From: Acetivibrio cellulolyticus CD2 | GTDB taxonomy: Bacteria; Bacillota; Clostridia; Acetivibrionales; Acetivibrionaceae | Assembly (NCBI RefSeq): GCF_000179595.2 | Contig: NZ_JH556657.1 | Coordinates: forward strand, 124,569 to 188,568 | DNA length: 64,000 nt | Direction of reading: 5' to 3' | Shown here: positions 51,639 through 61,805 of the stretch, in pieces | Position numbering within the stretch: position 1 is the stretch's first letter | Layout: each line of letters starts with the position of its first letter | Notes under the pieces: generated by a model | What the model saw: the letters and a program-made list of their open reading frames with translations, nothing else | Database searches by the model: none | Told to the model about the DNA's origin: nothing | Translations under genes and position numbers: made by a program

Positions 51639-54600
51639 TTATTCTTCCTCTGAATCCTTCAACTTAATGTCTAACAACAGATCTTTAAATTTCATGTAAT
51701 TTACTGCCACACCATCATCCAAGTCAATTTCAATCTGTTTATCAGCCATATGATGGAGCACTTCATCAAAGTCCTTTAGCTCCTCAATTTGCTTTTCAAT
51801 GGTCTTAAGCTCTTTTTTTGCTTTGCTTTTTTCCTTTTCTGATTCATTACCATTAATTATTGACAGTAACTTCTCCCTTTGTGCATTCAGCCTAGTTTGC
51901 AGCACATGGAGATAATCCGTCCTTACCCTTGAAAGAGTTGTCTTGTCATATCGGTGCATATAAATCAAGGCATTAAATGCTTTACTCTTGCCGGAAGTTA
52001 TCATCCAGTATATCGGCCTTTTTTTGTAGGTTTGAACATGATCCTTGTAGAAGTCATTCAGGAAGTATCTCCTTATAGTTTCCTTGTCTGTTTCTCCAGC
52101 TTTTTTGCTAAGGGTTTCAGCGATAAACTTAAGATTCTCATCCAGAGTTTCTTTGCTGAAGGTTACTTCCACAAATTCAATAAACCTTGATACTATATCA
52201 TCTTCAAAATATGTGTCTGAAACTACTGGAAGTACGTTGTCCTGATCTGCCGGGAAGGTTTTATATCGTGATGTGTCAAATTCACCACCTGCAAAGATTA
52301 GTCCTTCCTCATCGATTGAATATCGTCCAAACATACAGCCTACTGAGTAGGATATGAATGATTTTATATCTCTAACTTGATCGACTTTTCTTACAGTAAC
52401 ATCCTTTTCGTCAACTTCAGGGCTAAGTTCGTCCTGTAAACCGTAGATTTCTATGAAAATACGATTTAGCTCGTCCTCGTTTGCTTTTAGCTGGTTGAAT
52501 TGCTTTTCAGCAAATTCTGACCAAGTCGCAAATGCTGATTCTATTGTTTTATTCTCACCTTTTTGTATTAGTAAAGGATGCTGACTGAAGTCCCATGATA
52601 ATTCAAAGGAGTCCCAATCAGTTCGGGAAATGGAAATACTGTTTTTTACCAATTCATCAATTCTAATTTTTTGCTCACTACTATCAGGGAAAGATATTGG
52701 AATATTCCCAATATCACCAATCTGAAAAGCCATGGTCGGGTTTAAAAACTCCAAATATTTGGTAAATATCTTAGTACAAAAAAATGCTAATATATATAAC
52801 CTGTCATTATTTGAGGTAAATATGCAAGGACTTGCAGTATCAAATAAGAATCCATGAGGTAAATACCTTGTTCCAAAATTATTCGTTCCTATACGTGACC
52901 AAGTAATAGCTTCTAAAAAATAATATGCTTCACCACTTATTTTCCATCCAAGATTGTCACCTAAATATGGATACTTAATTTTTGTCTCTTCTTTGATCTC
53001 TTTTCCATTCTCTTTCCAATTAACAACATATTCATAGTTGCCATACCACTTCCTAAAACTCCCACCTTTACTATATGGGAACCACTTTAATCCACTTGTC
53101 CTTGCGTCTAATGCACTTTTAAAATTTTTTCCAAATAAGTAATCATTAATTTCATGCCAATATCTTAGAAATTTTTCATTATTCCCAGTTCTCATTCCCA
53201 AGTATATTTTATATTTATCAGACAACTTTTCTTTTTCAAAACTTCTTATAAAATTCAGTGAAGCCCAATAAGCTATTGGCATTCCAGGAATTTTAAATGC
53301 AAGATTTTTTTTACTTAAATATTTGTTTCTCCCAGTAAGAAATGCCTGCTCTTTTTCTCCTTGACTTGTAAAATCCACAAGTCTAAAGTAACTTGATTCA
53401 TATTTTTCTATATTACAATTCCTCAATACCCAAGCAGTTGTTTGGACTACTTCCCCACCAATTTCTTCAAAAGCTTTAGATCCCAAATGAGCCATATTTA
53501 AAATTTCATATCTAAAAACCCTTTCACGAAGCTTTTCAAAGCTTGACAAAAACATCCAAGAGTGTTGTGTAATCATCGTTTGAAAGCCATTTGCCTTTAG
53601 CAACCGTACAGACTTCTCAATAAATACTGCAAACAAATCACTCTTGCTATCTGGATAATTCTTTTTAACAAAATTATTTAATCTAACTCCCATACCACTA
53701 ATAGACATATAAGGTGGATTAGTACAAACCACATCATACTTTTTCCCCATAATCTTAGCCTGACATATTATCCCCGGAAGTTTCTCCAATATCTCTTGTT
53801 TAGCCAACATTTCAAATAAATCTCCTGGTTCAGTCTCCAATTGATTCAGCCGTTTCTCTAAAAAGTGCAATTCCACTGGCTTTACATCTAGAATCGATCC
53901 AAATTCCTTGGCATCCATAAATATTTCAGCTAAATATTCTATGGTAGCCCTTTGCTGTTGCTTCTCAAGTTCAATTGCATTTTTATCTATCAACAATTCT
54001 ACTATTGCATCAATACTATTGGTATCACGCCTTCCACTCATCACTAACCATTTACCATTATCTGTTAACCAATTACTTTCCTGAATGGCACAAATATTCA
54101 GCTTTATTTCCTGTCTAAAAACCCTTCTTGACTTCTCCCTCGCCTTCATCATCACTGCAAATGATGCTAGCTGTGCAGCCCTATCGTCTATATCTAATCC
54201 GTACAAGTTCTTTTCCAATATCAGTTTTGGTATTTCACTTTCTACATATCCTTTTTCTAGATACATTGCATAAAAGACCTCGAAAGCATACACAAGTATA
54301 TGCCCACTACCACAGCACGGATCAAGAAATGTGATTTCTTCTGGGTTTACATTTTTGTATCTTATTTCTTCAAGCTGTTTTTTTACTTCTTCCTCTTGTT
54401 CAGCTTCTTCTAAATAATACTTCCATTCACCTTTTAAAGTCGTTTCAGGATAACTTTCAACCCAAATACGTCCCAGAGAATTTTCAACCATGTACCTTAC
54501 AATCCAATGAGGTGTAAAAAGCTGTGTCGCTGCTGGAATATTCTCTTTGCTTATTTTAACATTTTTTTTGAGGTTCTTAAAAACTTCGTCCTTCTTCTCG

Positions 54601-55265
54601 GCAATGTAATACTGGTAAAGCCAACCAATAATCTCAACCTGATTCCAATCAGACTCTGGGAGAGCTTCTGTGTCAGTCATTTTCCTTAAGAAAGACCCTT
54701 CTGCCAACAATCCATCAGGAAACAAAAGCTTGGTGTAATCATCTGTCTTTCCAAACAAAAATGGCAGTGTTACTGAAAGAACATCGCACTGAGCTAAAAT
54801 AAGGTACTTGTATAATTTATCTGTTGCATCATTTTCAGTACTCATTTTCAGGTTATATACTATTTCCTTGTCCACATTCAAATCAACGTTCAATGCCTCC
54901 CGAATAATATCTGGTTCAACGCTGCCTTCATTAATTGATGAAAGAACTCTCACCTTACTTGGAAGATAATTGTGAATTTCCATAAATCTAAGGGCTGTAA
55001 ATCTGTTGAACCAAGTATAGGCGACTTCTTCTATAACCTGATTAAAACCTTTTGTTTCCATCAAGGATTTTACTTTATCCCTTTGGTCTTTTTCCTCTCT
55101 TGTTAAGGCATTCTTTCCGTCTTTAAAAAAATCATTGGAGGGTACTGTATTTTTATTATTAATGCTTTCTTCAGTAATTCCGTACTGAAAAGCCTTTGTT
55201 TTCACCTTGTCCCTTAAGTCATTTCTTGCTTCAATGGCAAATTTCTTGAGTGCGGTTTTATTCAA
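51639..55265 (-). CDS. pglX: PglX (BrxX), BREX adenine-specific DNA methyltransferase
   Basis: A 1208-residue N6-adenine methyltransferase, which marks host DNA at a short non-palindromic site in known BREX systems. The SAM-binding motif is FLDPCCGSGHILVYAFEVFY (near 315) and the catalytic motif CTNPPYMS (near 520). The large C-terminal part (about 660-1000) is the target-recognition region (LGMRTGNNEKFLRYW, FLNPTMAFQIGDIGNIPISF), with a helical coiled-coil tail near 1130-1170. It is full length with no frameshift, so the locus is probably live. It lies between brxC (89-base gap) and the inserted ATPase gene. Confidence 0.96.
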   Translation of the reverse strand: MNKTALKKFAIEARNDLRDKVKTKAFQYGITEESINNKNTVPSNDFFKDGKNALTREEKDQRDKVKSLMETKGFNQVIEEVAYTWFNRFTALRFMEIHNYLPSKVRVLSSINEGSVEPDIIREALNVDLNVDKEIVYNLKMSTENDATDKLYKYLILAQCDVLSVTLPFLFGKTDDYTKLLFPDGLLAEGSFLRKMTDTEALPESDWNQVEIIGWLYQYYIAEKKDEVFKNLKKNVKISKENIPAATQLFTPHWIVRYMVENSLGRIWVESYPETTLKGEWKYYLEEAEQEEEVKKQLEEIRYKNVNPEEITFLDPCCGSGHILVYAFEVFYAMYLEKGYVESEIPKLILEKNLYGLDIDDRAAQLASFAVMMKAREKSRRVFRQEIKLNICAIQESNWLTDNGKWLVMSGRRDTNSIDAIVELLIDKNAIELEKQQQRATIEYLAEIFMDAKEFGSILDVKPVELHFLEKRLNQLETEPGDLFEMLAKQEILEKLPGIICQAKIMGKKYDVVCTNPPYMSISGMGVRLNNFVKKNYPDSKSDLFAVFIEKSVRLLKANGFQTMITQHSWMFLSSFEKLRERVFRYEILNMAHLGSKAFEEIGGEVVQTTAWVLRNCNIEKYESSYFRLVDFTSQGEKEQAFLTGRNKYLSKKNLAFKIPGMPIAYWASLNFIRSFEKEKLSDKYKIYLGMRTGNNEKFLRYWHEINDYLFGKNFKSALDARTSGLKWFPYSKGGSFRKWYGNYEYVVNWKENGKEIKEETKIKYPYLGDNLGWKISGEAYYFLEAITWSRIGTNNFGTRYLPHGFLFDTASPCIFTSNNDRLYILAFFCTKIFTKYLEFLNPTMAFQIGDIGNIPISFPDSSEQKIRIDELVKNSISISRTDWDSFELSWDFSQHPLLIQKGENKTIESAFATWSEFAEKQFNQLKANEDELNRIFIEIYGLQDELSPEVDEKDVTVRKVDQVRDIKSFISYSVGCMFGRYSIDEEGLIFAGGEFDTSRYKTFPADQDNVLPVVSDTYFEDDIVSRFIEFVEVTFSKETLDENLKFIAETLSKKAGETDKETIRRYFLNDFYKDHVQTYKKRPIYWMITSGKSKAFNALIYMHRYDKTTLSRVRTDYLHVLQTRLNAQREKLLSIINGNESEKEKSKAKKELKTIEKQIEELKDFDEVLHHMADKQIEIDLDDGVAVNYMKFKDLLLDIKLKDSEEE

Positions 55266-55354
55266 AGTAATTCCCCCTCTAATTCTGTGTGTTCAATTCT
55301 ATCAGCAGTGCTGAGAGCTTTTAAATATTTCGATGCCTTACATTGTACTATACA

Positions 55355-58300
55355 CTACTCACTAAACTTGATCTGCTTATTATTCCTAATTACTGCTTTC
55401 AGCTTCTCTGAAAGTTCTTTTACAAACACATCTACTTCAGCCTCTGTCTTGATAGTTCTTATAGAAATATATCTGTTGAGTTTAATCTCTTCTACTACGG
55501 AATCTGCTTCTTCAGGTTTTTCCTTTGTAACAGTATTATCTCCCTTTTGGAGTTCATCATTAAACTGCTTTATTTCGTCCTCAATTATAGTTTCATTTCT
55601 AGTTCTAAAATTAGAGCTGTGAGTAATAGTTGCATCTACCTTATATATATCATTATATCCTGAAAGCCCTGATAGCAAGTCATTATAAAACTTATTAATC
55701 CTTTCTTTCGTATCTTCCTTAACGCCATATTGATTTATTTTTAGCTTCATGTTTTCAAAATCAGCATTTATCTTATCTGTAGCCTCAGCCTTCTTTTGTT
55801 CTACAACCCTGCTAATTCCTTCATTTATTACCTTCACATATTCTGGGATTTCCTTTATTCTCCCATAAGGCAAATAGTGATTGAGAATATCATTAAGCTT
55901 GGTTGCATTTTCATTAACATCGCCCTCACTTAAATATAGTTTGTTATCCTCAAACTTCTTTGCAGCTTCCAAACCCTTATCAAATATTGTCTTTTGGTTG
56001 TCGAAGAAATTCTTGACGTAAGAGAAGTCTTCTTCCCAGGTCAATAAGTCTTCTTCCATCTCCTGAAGCTTGAAGAACAAGCTTGCATTATCCCCCAGAT
56101 GTCTGAAAGCTTCGAAATATTCAAGGCCCTTGTCTAAAAGACTCTCGCCGGGATACTTTCTACCTTCATACCTATTTTTCAAAGCATTTATTTCTTCCAT
56201 CTGTGACTTAATCAATGCTTTTATGTCTTTAGCCAATCCATCCTCATCATCAGCGATATTAGTGCTGTTCCAAAGTTCCTTGCAAACGTTTTTTGCACTA
56301 CGGATCAAAGCTTCATCTACCTTAACACGTTTTGTAACGATAACACGGTCAATATCGGAAGCTTTTGTCAACCCGTTAATTAAATTGGAATCACCAATTT
56401 CCAGGTACTCACTATTCAATTTCAAACGGATTCTTTGTTCCTTTAATAAAGTAGCAATCAGTGCCGAAATATCAAATTCTCTCCAGCCATAAGGTTTATC
56501 AGAAAATCTATCAATAAGTATTTTAACTCTGACCTGCTTATTGATATCATCCTGAATTTTAATAAATTCAAAAATTTCTCCCGTTGCCAAGCTGTTATCC
56601 ACTTTTTCAAATCCATCAATATTCGTCTGTTCGAAGTCACCATTGATTAGATTCAGCAGCTCCCGAGTGTCTTCGCAAAACACTTTCACATAAGACAGCT
56701 TGGTATATACAGTTTCTACAAGTATTTTCAGCCCAGCATTGATCTTTTCCTTTACCGAACTTCCTTTAATCTCTTCCTTTTGCCCATTTATAAAGAAGGT
56801 TGCATCCTTCAACGCAGTTTCAAGGTATTCTTTTGCTCTTATCCTATGTACCCGTTCTTCCGCCTTTTTGTTGTTAATTATATTTTGAATATTCTCCGGT
56901 AGCTGGCTTATATTTTTTCTGCTTGTGTATTCACTAATTTTTAGTGCTTCTTCTAACTCTTCAAGATAAACACCATTCCCACCAAGTTTGACAATCATTT
57001 CTCCACTACCTGAGGTTCTCATAATAAGGTTTGTATCAGCTTGATCATAAAGGTCTGACTTTGGTGAAAGTATATGAATTCCAATATGAGCTGTCTGATT
57101 ACCGTGTTCCTTTTCATCCATCTTTTTATTGAAAGAAAAATTATATTGCTTGGAGTATCTGAATTTCTTATCCTCATAAAACTCTTCAAACACATACGTA
57201 CGAAGTTCTTTTTTTATAATGTCATCATCAATATTGATTATTTTAATTTCACGGTTTATATCCTGCTCATCGTCAGTCAGGAAGATATATTCCTCCGCAT
57301 TTTTCTGAATAAGAGTCTCGCGGGTTAGTTTTCCTAATGAAATTTTAATCTTTTCTCTTAAAGCAAGCTTGTCTTCATCAATATGTGTAATCATCAGTGT
57401 TGCAATATTGTCCACATTCTTAGGCAACTCTTTTATATGTTTAACCATAAAGAGCACCTTTAGTAGCTCCATGTTAAAGTCATCGTCTTTTAGTGCCGGA
57501 TTTTTATATGCTCCTTCTATAACCCTAACAACTGCAGGGTTCAAGAACTCTTTTATAGTCTCATAAAAAGCATAAAAAGGAATTAAGGCACCATCCTTAG
57601 CTTCCTTATATTTAAGTGCCGACTCTTTGAAAGCTGAAAGCATTGACCTTTCTCCTTCTGATAAATGCTTTCCTGAACTACCATGCTTTCTGATCTGTTC
57701 AAATACATTCTGGAGCAATTTAAACTGATATGGAATAAATGGATATACGTCAATAAAATCCCGTTCACATTCAAAGCCCAAAAGATCTGTTGCAGCATCT
57801 TTAAAGCTTATAAGATTTTTTAGTATTGCAGCTTTGTCATGATAAAGTACTTTTAAAGTATCTGTTGCTGTTTCGTTCTTTTCTAAAATACGCTTTTTTA
57901 TTACCTCATCAACAGAAATAGAAGATAGTGAAAGTCTGGTATCAAATCTTCCTGTAATTTTGGAAAAATCATCGCCTTTTACCTTGAACAGATCATCTAT
58001 GCTCTCCTGTGATGTAACCATTATCCAGACTCTTCCCTGACAATATGTACCCAAATCCTCAGTTATTGTCTGCAAGTTCAGCATCAGTTTTGATTCTCCG
58101 CCAATATACTGACCAATTTCATCTACAAGAAAAACAAGATGGAACTTCGGTCCCTTACTGTCGATATATTCTTTAACATCCTGAGCAAACTTTTCAATGC
58201 TCATCACATAATCATTGACACCATTTTTGAACCATTCCCTTGCTGATTCCTGAGACATTCCAGTTGCCTCAGTTAATGCACCTACAACAGCATCCGTATC

Positions 58301-58906
58301 AAACCTGAAGGTTCTTCTCCTATTTACCCATTCATCACCTTTTATTCTCTTAAATGAAGCTTTAAAGGTGTCAAACTTACCTTCCTTTGATAAGTATTTT
58401 TCCATTTCCGCCACGCCCGGATTTTCTCCATAAAAACCCCTGTGCTCATAAAAAACTTTAGTAAATACCTTTAAGATGCCATCTTCTTTTGATTTTCCAT
58501 CTATTGAACTTTTTGAATCTATGTTAAAAAGAATTACTTCCGTATCGACATTTCCAATGCGTTTCATGTTACCAAGCAGCAAGGGGTCTTGAATCTTACC
58601 ATCAAAGTAATCTAATGCCTTTTTCCCTTTAATGCCTTTGTTATCCAATAAGTAAGATAATATCTTTAGAAAGTGGGATTTACCTGAACCAAAAAATCCA
58701 GAAATCCAAACTCCCATTTTATCAGTCTTACCATCAATCCCTTTTTGATAATTATCGTAGAATTTTGAAAGTCTCTCATTAATCTCACGGGTGACAACAT
58801 ACTCATCCAGTTCCTGATGTATATTTTCATCATCTGTCTGTGCAACCTTGATAACTCCTTTTATAGGCCGTTCTATGCTTTTGGCAAACATGTGCTTGAT
58901 AAACAT
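55355..58906 (-). CDS. brxC: BrxC, large P-loop ATPase of BREX
   Basis: A 1183-residue ATPase of the BrxC/PglY group. Walker A is GFFGSGKSHFLKILSYLL (near residue 68); a Walker B-like FHLVFLVDEIGQYIGG lies near 255, followed by sensor-type WIMVTSQESIDDLF. The second half is helical with coiled coils (about 880-1110). AAGGGGGAG precedes the ATG at 58906. It is cotranscribed with brxB 15 bases upstream. In studied systems BrxC is essential for host methylation and defence and forms higher-order assemblies. Confidence 0.95.
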   Translation of the reverse strand: MFIKHMFAKSIERPIKGVIKVAQTDDENIHQELDEYVVTREINERLSKFYDNYQKGIDGKTDKMGVWISGFFGSGKSHFLKILSYLLDNKGIKGKKALDYFDGKIQDPLLLGNMKRIGNVDTEVILFNIDSKSSIDGKSKEDGILKVFTKVFYEHRGFYGENPGVAEMEKYLSKEGKFDTFKASFKRIKGDEWVNRRRTFRFDTDAVVGALTEATGMSQESAREWFKNGVNDYVMSIEKFAQDVKEYIDSKGPKFHLVFLVDEIGQYIGGESKLMLNLQTITEDLGTYCQGRVWIMVTSQESIDDLFKVKGDDFSKITGRFDTRLSLSSISVDEVIKKRILEKNETATDTLKVLYHDKAAILKNLISFKDAATDLLGFECERDFIDVYPFIPYQFKLLQNVFEQIRKHGSSGKHLSEGERSMLSAFKESALKYKEAKDGALIPFYAFYETIKEFLNPAVVRVIEGAYKNPALKDDDFNMELLKVLFMVKHIKELPKNVDNIATLMITHIDEDKLALREKIKISLGKLTRETLIQKNAEEYIFLTDDEQDINREIKIINIDDDIIKKELRTYVFEEFYEDKKFRYSKQYNFSFNKKMDEKEHGNQTAHIGIHILSPKSDLYDQADTNLIMRTSGSGEMIVKLGGNGVYLEELEEALKISEYTSRKNISQLPENIQNIINNKKAEERVHRIRAKEYLETALKDATFFINGQKEEIKGSSVKEKINAGLKILVETVYTKLSYVKVFCEDTRELLNLINGDFEQTNIDGFEKVDNSLATGEIFEFIKIQDDINKQVRVKILIDRFSDKPYGWREFDISALIATLLKEQRIRLKLNSEYLEIGDSNLINGLTKASDIDRVIVTKRVKVDEALIRSAKNVCKELWNSTNIADDEDGLAKDIKALIKSQMEEINALKNRYEGRKYPGESLLDKGLEYFEAFRHLGDNASLFFKLQEMEEDLLTWEEDFSYVKNFFDNQKTIFDKGLEAAKKFEDNKLYLSEGDVNENATKLNDILNHYLPYGRIKEIPEYVKVINEGISRVVEQKKAEATDKINADFENMKLKINQYGVKEDTKERINKFYNDLLSGLSGYNDIYKVDATITHSSNFRTRNETIIEDEIKQFNDELQKGDNTVTKEKPEEADSVVEEIKLNRYISIRTIKTEAEVDVFVKELSEKLKAVIRNNKQIKFSE

Positions 58907-58921
58907 TATCGCTTCTCCCCC

Positions 58922-59494
58922 TTATTTTCTGTCGATTAATGGAAATGCCCTATAGTAATTATCGTCTTTTATTTTTCGAAACAAACTAAGTGACTGACCA
59001 TCATATACACCCGGAAAAAACAGAATTACAGGAATCTTATCTATAACCTCTTGTAGTCTGTTGAGAATGTTATGCGATCTCACAAAAGGAAACACCTTTC
59101 CAATTCCAGTTATAAACACCAGATTGTGTCCACCTATTTCTGATTGCATTTTATCGAGAAAGATTTGAGGCTCAGCAAATTCTGTCAATGCCTGCAACAC
59201 CGCATCTTTTCCATCTTGCTGCTCCATTTTGAATATTTCCTCAAAAATCCCCATATCTTTTGCAAGTTCTAACAGCATTTTATATAAATCAAATTCAACA
59301 ATACTTCTTGTTGAACCTTCAATAGCAAATTCCTTTTTTATGTGTTTTATATAATCCCTTACTAAGAGTTCATCTTCAGGGTTATAGTCGAAAATATAAA
59401 AACTGATCTCATTCCCCAAACCTCTGCCATCAATAAACTTTTGCTCTTTGATTTTTGGTATGATTTGATCCAGCCTAGCATTTATACTAGCCAT
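58922..59494 (-). CDS. brxB: BrxB (DUF1788)
   Basis: A 190-residue protein of the DUF1788 family. Recognisable blocks: NARLDQIIPKIKEQKFIDGR, GLGNEISFYIFDYNPEDELL, and the late VFPFVRSHNILNRLQEVIDK then PVILFFPGVYDGQSLSLF. The length is right (about 190-200). The start at 59494 follows AGGTG and lies nine bases after brxA. It is a core scaffold component whose exact biochemistry is unresolved; reported to act with BrxC and PglX/PglZ. Confidence 0.93.
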   Translation of the reverse strand: MASINARLDQIIPKIKEQKFIDGRGLGNEISFYIFDYNPEDELLVRDYIKHIKKEFAIEGSTRSIVEFDLYKMLLELAKDMGIFEEIFKMEQQDGKDAVLQALTEFAEPQIFLDKMQSEIGGHNLVFITGIGKVFPFVRSHNILNRLQEVIDKIPVILFFPGVYDGQSLSLFRKIKDDNYYRAFPLIDRK

Positions 59495-59502
59495 TTATTC
59501 AC

Positions 59503-60099
59503 CTACTTTGATTCAAATATTTTTACAAAGCTGCTACCACCATTTTTAACAATTGCATCTCTTATACCTGCTTCAACAAATATCCGATTCAGTTCTCCGC
59601 TCTTAGGATTTGCTAAAATCCCAACTTCAGTTAATATCCTTAGATAGACTTGCCTTAACTTATTCACTGTTGCATCAGTAAATGCTGCAACCTTTTCATT
59701 CTGCTCTGCTTTGTGCGTGAAATACATATTGACGTCCCTTTTTTCCAAAAGCAGATGATTTGATTCATACTTATCTTTTAATATTTCCAAAAGAAACTCA
59801 TTAAATAATAAGTCATCCTCAGAAATAGCATACAGGTTTATCAGTTTACCATCTTCAACAGAGCTTTCAATTAAAAGCTTTCTTAACCCTGTGCTTAAAA
59901 GTTTTGCTCTTCTCAACACAGATGGATATGCCCTTATAATACTTGATTTAGTTTTGTGTTGAAATAGATTTTCTTCAAACACTTTCTTTTTTATATCCTC
60001 AACAGGCAAACCAGCCTCTATTAACTTTGCAATTTGCTTTATTTCATAAAATAAAAACCACGCACCCGTTAAATTCGCACTGTAGGTTTTATTATCCAC
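59503..60099 (-). CDS. brxA: BrxA (DUF1819)
   Basis: A 198-residue protein of the DUF1819/BrxA family, a small NusB-like helical DNA-binding fold in solved members. Blocks: YSANLTGAWFLFYEIKQIAK, VLRRAKLLSTGLRKLL and the end LNRIFVEAGIRDAIVKNGGS. It starts with GTG at 60099 behind GGAGGAGGA; no ATG is available. It is the first core BREX gene, 14 bases after a small leader gene. Confidence 0.93.
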   Translation of the reverse strand: MDNKTYSANLTGAWFLFYEIKQIAKLIEAGLPVEDIKKKVFEENLFQHKTKSSIIRAYPSVLRRAKLLSTGLRKLLIESSVEDGKLINLYAISEDDLLFNEFLLEILKDKYESNHLLLEKRDVNMYFTHKAEQNEKVAAFTDATVNKLRQVYLRILTEVGILANPKSGELNRIFVEAGIRDAIVKNGGSSFVKIFESK

Positions 60100-60112
60100 A
60101 GTCCTCCTCCTT

Positions 60113-60355
60113 CTACTTTTGTGAAATTTTCAATATTCTTTCGACTACCTCTAATCGTCTTTTCCCACATTGTTGCTTTATAATAGTGGTAAAATCACTG
60201 TTTTTCATAAATTTTGAGGGATTATTATTATATAATCCTGATATCTGGTTTATTAAGAACTCCTCTTTAATATCCCCAGTCCAATAAGAATCAATTAGTT
60301 TATTTATTACATCTGCCAATTCTCTTTGAGTTTTATAAAACATTTTTATCTCCAT
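60113..60355 (-). CDS. 80-aa leader gene of the BREX operon
   Basis: A short, charged helical protein (MEIKMFYKTQRELADVINKL ... KFMKNSDFTTIIKQQCGKRR). AGGTGG lies four bases before the ATG at 60355; an internal ATG at 60343 is possible. It is 14 bases ahead of brxA, behind the BREX promoter. Small proteins of this size (I believe the TIGR04540 group) occur near BREX in Firmicutes, but I cannot verify the match. The QRELADVIN and TTIIKQQCGKRRLEVVERIL segments could be a small DNA-binding fold. Confidence 0.65.
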   Translation of the reverse strand: MEIKMFYKTQRELADVINKLIDSYWTGDIKEEFLINQISGLYNNNPSKFMKNSDFTTIIKQQCGKRRLEVVERILKISQK

Positions 60356-60395
60356 CGATCCACCTCGATTTAAACTCTAAATAAACTCTGTTCTT

Positions 60396-60424
60396 ATTTT
60401 ATTCTTACTTTTTGGAAAATACAA
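60396..60424 (-). promoter_or_regulatory. Likely promoter of the BREX operon
   Basis: On the minus strand TTGTAT (60424-60419), a 17-base spacer and TAAAAT (60401-60396), 40 bases ahead of the leader gene. The gap 60356-60563 has no other feature. Confidence 0.6.
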
Positions 60425-60563
60425 GAGCGGAAGCAGAAATACTTCTAGATTCAGACTTTTTTGTTTTTATATATAGTCGTAAGTCGTAATATTAAATTTA
60501 ATTTTTCTTCATTAACTATATCCCGAAGGAATCAACTTAGGTAGCACATCTAATAACAAATCA

Positions 60564-61805
60564 TTATAATTTAGGAATTATCATTTGCATCTTTAGTCCT
60601 GTAGAATCAGCCTTAATCTCGTCATTACTCGGTATTGTTGTACTTTTCCCTTCGCTAGCTAATCTTCCTATAAGAGCCAAGCAGACCGCATCCACAACAT
60701 CATCACTGTATTTCGCAAAAAGAGGATGCCTTGAAACAGATATTCTGTCAATCCCATATTCTTCAAGAATCTCCAATCGCTTTTCAATTCCTTGTTCCTT
60801 TTTCTTTTTCTCCATAACTGTATTGCCACCATTTAGCAATGCAAAACATACCTCAGGATGGCTTTCTAACAAAACATTTTTCCAGCCTTCATTTTCCTGT
60901 AAGAAGATATCTATTTCGTTAACTGCTTCACGGATGCCCATAGTCATTCGGCTTGCCCTTGCATCAAGTGCTTTACTTATTTCCCATGCCTCTAGTTTCG
61001 TTTTAGCCCTGGCAACACTCCTAAATGGAGCTGGAAAAATCGAGAACGATTTCCCTTTGAGGATTTTTCGTGCTGCATTTTCCGGTCTATGCACTGCCTC
61101 TTCTCTACTATCTGCAAGGCCTATTGGTATATCTATTATGAATTTGTCAGCTGCTTTATTTGCAGACAGCACATCTGCAATACTATTATATCTTTCAATC
61201 GATAGTATGCTGCCAGTGAGCATTGCTACCATCCAACCTTTATCGCAACCATCAATCCCGACCGATTTATATATTTTAGTATTTGAAGTAAGCTGAGTAA
61301 ATATATAAAGGAACTCATTTTTCACATTAATGAAATCTCTCTGTGTAAAATCCGGTTGGCTTAAAAGCTCAGGTTCATCATCAAACACTTTCTCTCCAAG
61401 CAAATTTATAAATTCAAAGTAAAGCAACGCGTCATCAATTTCATCAATCATTTCAGAACTTGCATCCGTAACATTAAATTTTTCGTATATTGCTTTTCGA
61501 AGCCTTTCTTCAATATCTAGATACTGTGGTAACAGCTTCTTGACTGGTCTTGTGATATCACTCATGTATGCTTCGCTTGCATCATGGAGCAGACAAGCAA
61601 GCTGTATGTCTTTCGAATAGCCTTTTGCCCTTGCTTCTAAGGAACAATTTATTGAATGCTGTGCCACAGAATAAAAACTGTTGAAATGACCATTTGCCCT
61701 GCACATATATGCTAATGCATGAGCAATATCGTTAATGTCTATATCATCCATATTAGGATTATGCGGTTTAAAATGAATTTTTGAATTCGTTGTTATGTAA
61801 CTCAT
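60564..61805 (-). CDS. HD phosphohydrolase fused to DUF429
   Basis: A 413-residue two-domain protein. Residues 1-170 are a YfbR-like HD hydrolase: FKPHNPNMDDIDINDIAHAL, FYSVAQHSINC (metal His), LLHDASEAYMSDITRPVK (HD pair), as in deoxynucleotide 5'-nucleotidases. Residues about 178-413 are DUF429, a predicted RNase H-like nuclease: VGIDGCDKGWMVAML (first Asp), FIIDIPIGLADSREEAVHRP, ESHPEVCFALLNGG and SDDVVDAVCLALIGRL (late Asp). The ATG overlaps the upstream gene (ATGA). A nucleotide-pool or nucleic-acid-directed job beside BREX is inferred. Confidence 0.82.
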   Translation of the reverse strand: MSYITTNSKIHFKPHNPNMDDIDINDIAHALAYMCRANGHFNSFYSVAQHSINCSLEARAKGYSKDIQLACLLHDASEAYMSDITRPVKKLLPQYLDIEERLRKAIYEKFNVTDASSEMIDEIDDALLYFEFINLLGEKVFDDEPELLSQPDFTQRDFINVKNEFLYIFTQLTSNTKIYKSVGIDGCDKGWMVAMLTGSILSIERYNSIADVLSANKAADKFIIDIPIGLADSREEAVHRPENAARKILKGKSFSIFPAPFRSVARAKTKLEAWEISKALDARASRMTMGIREAVNEIDIFLQENEGWKNVLLESHPEVCFALLNGGNTVMEKKKKEQGIEKRLEILEEYGIDRISVSRHPLFAKYSDDVVDAVCLALIGRLASEGKSTTIPSNDEIKADSTGLKMQMIIPKL

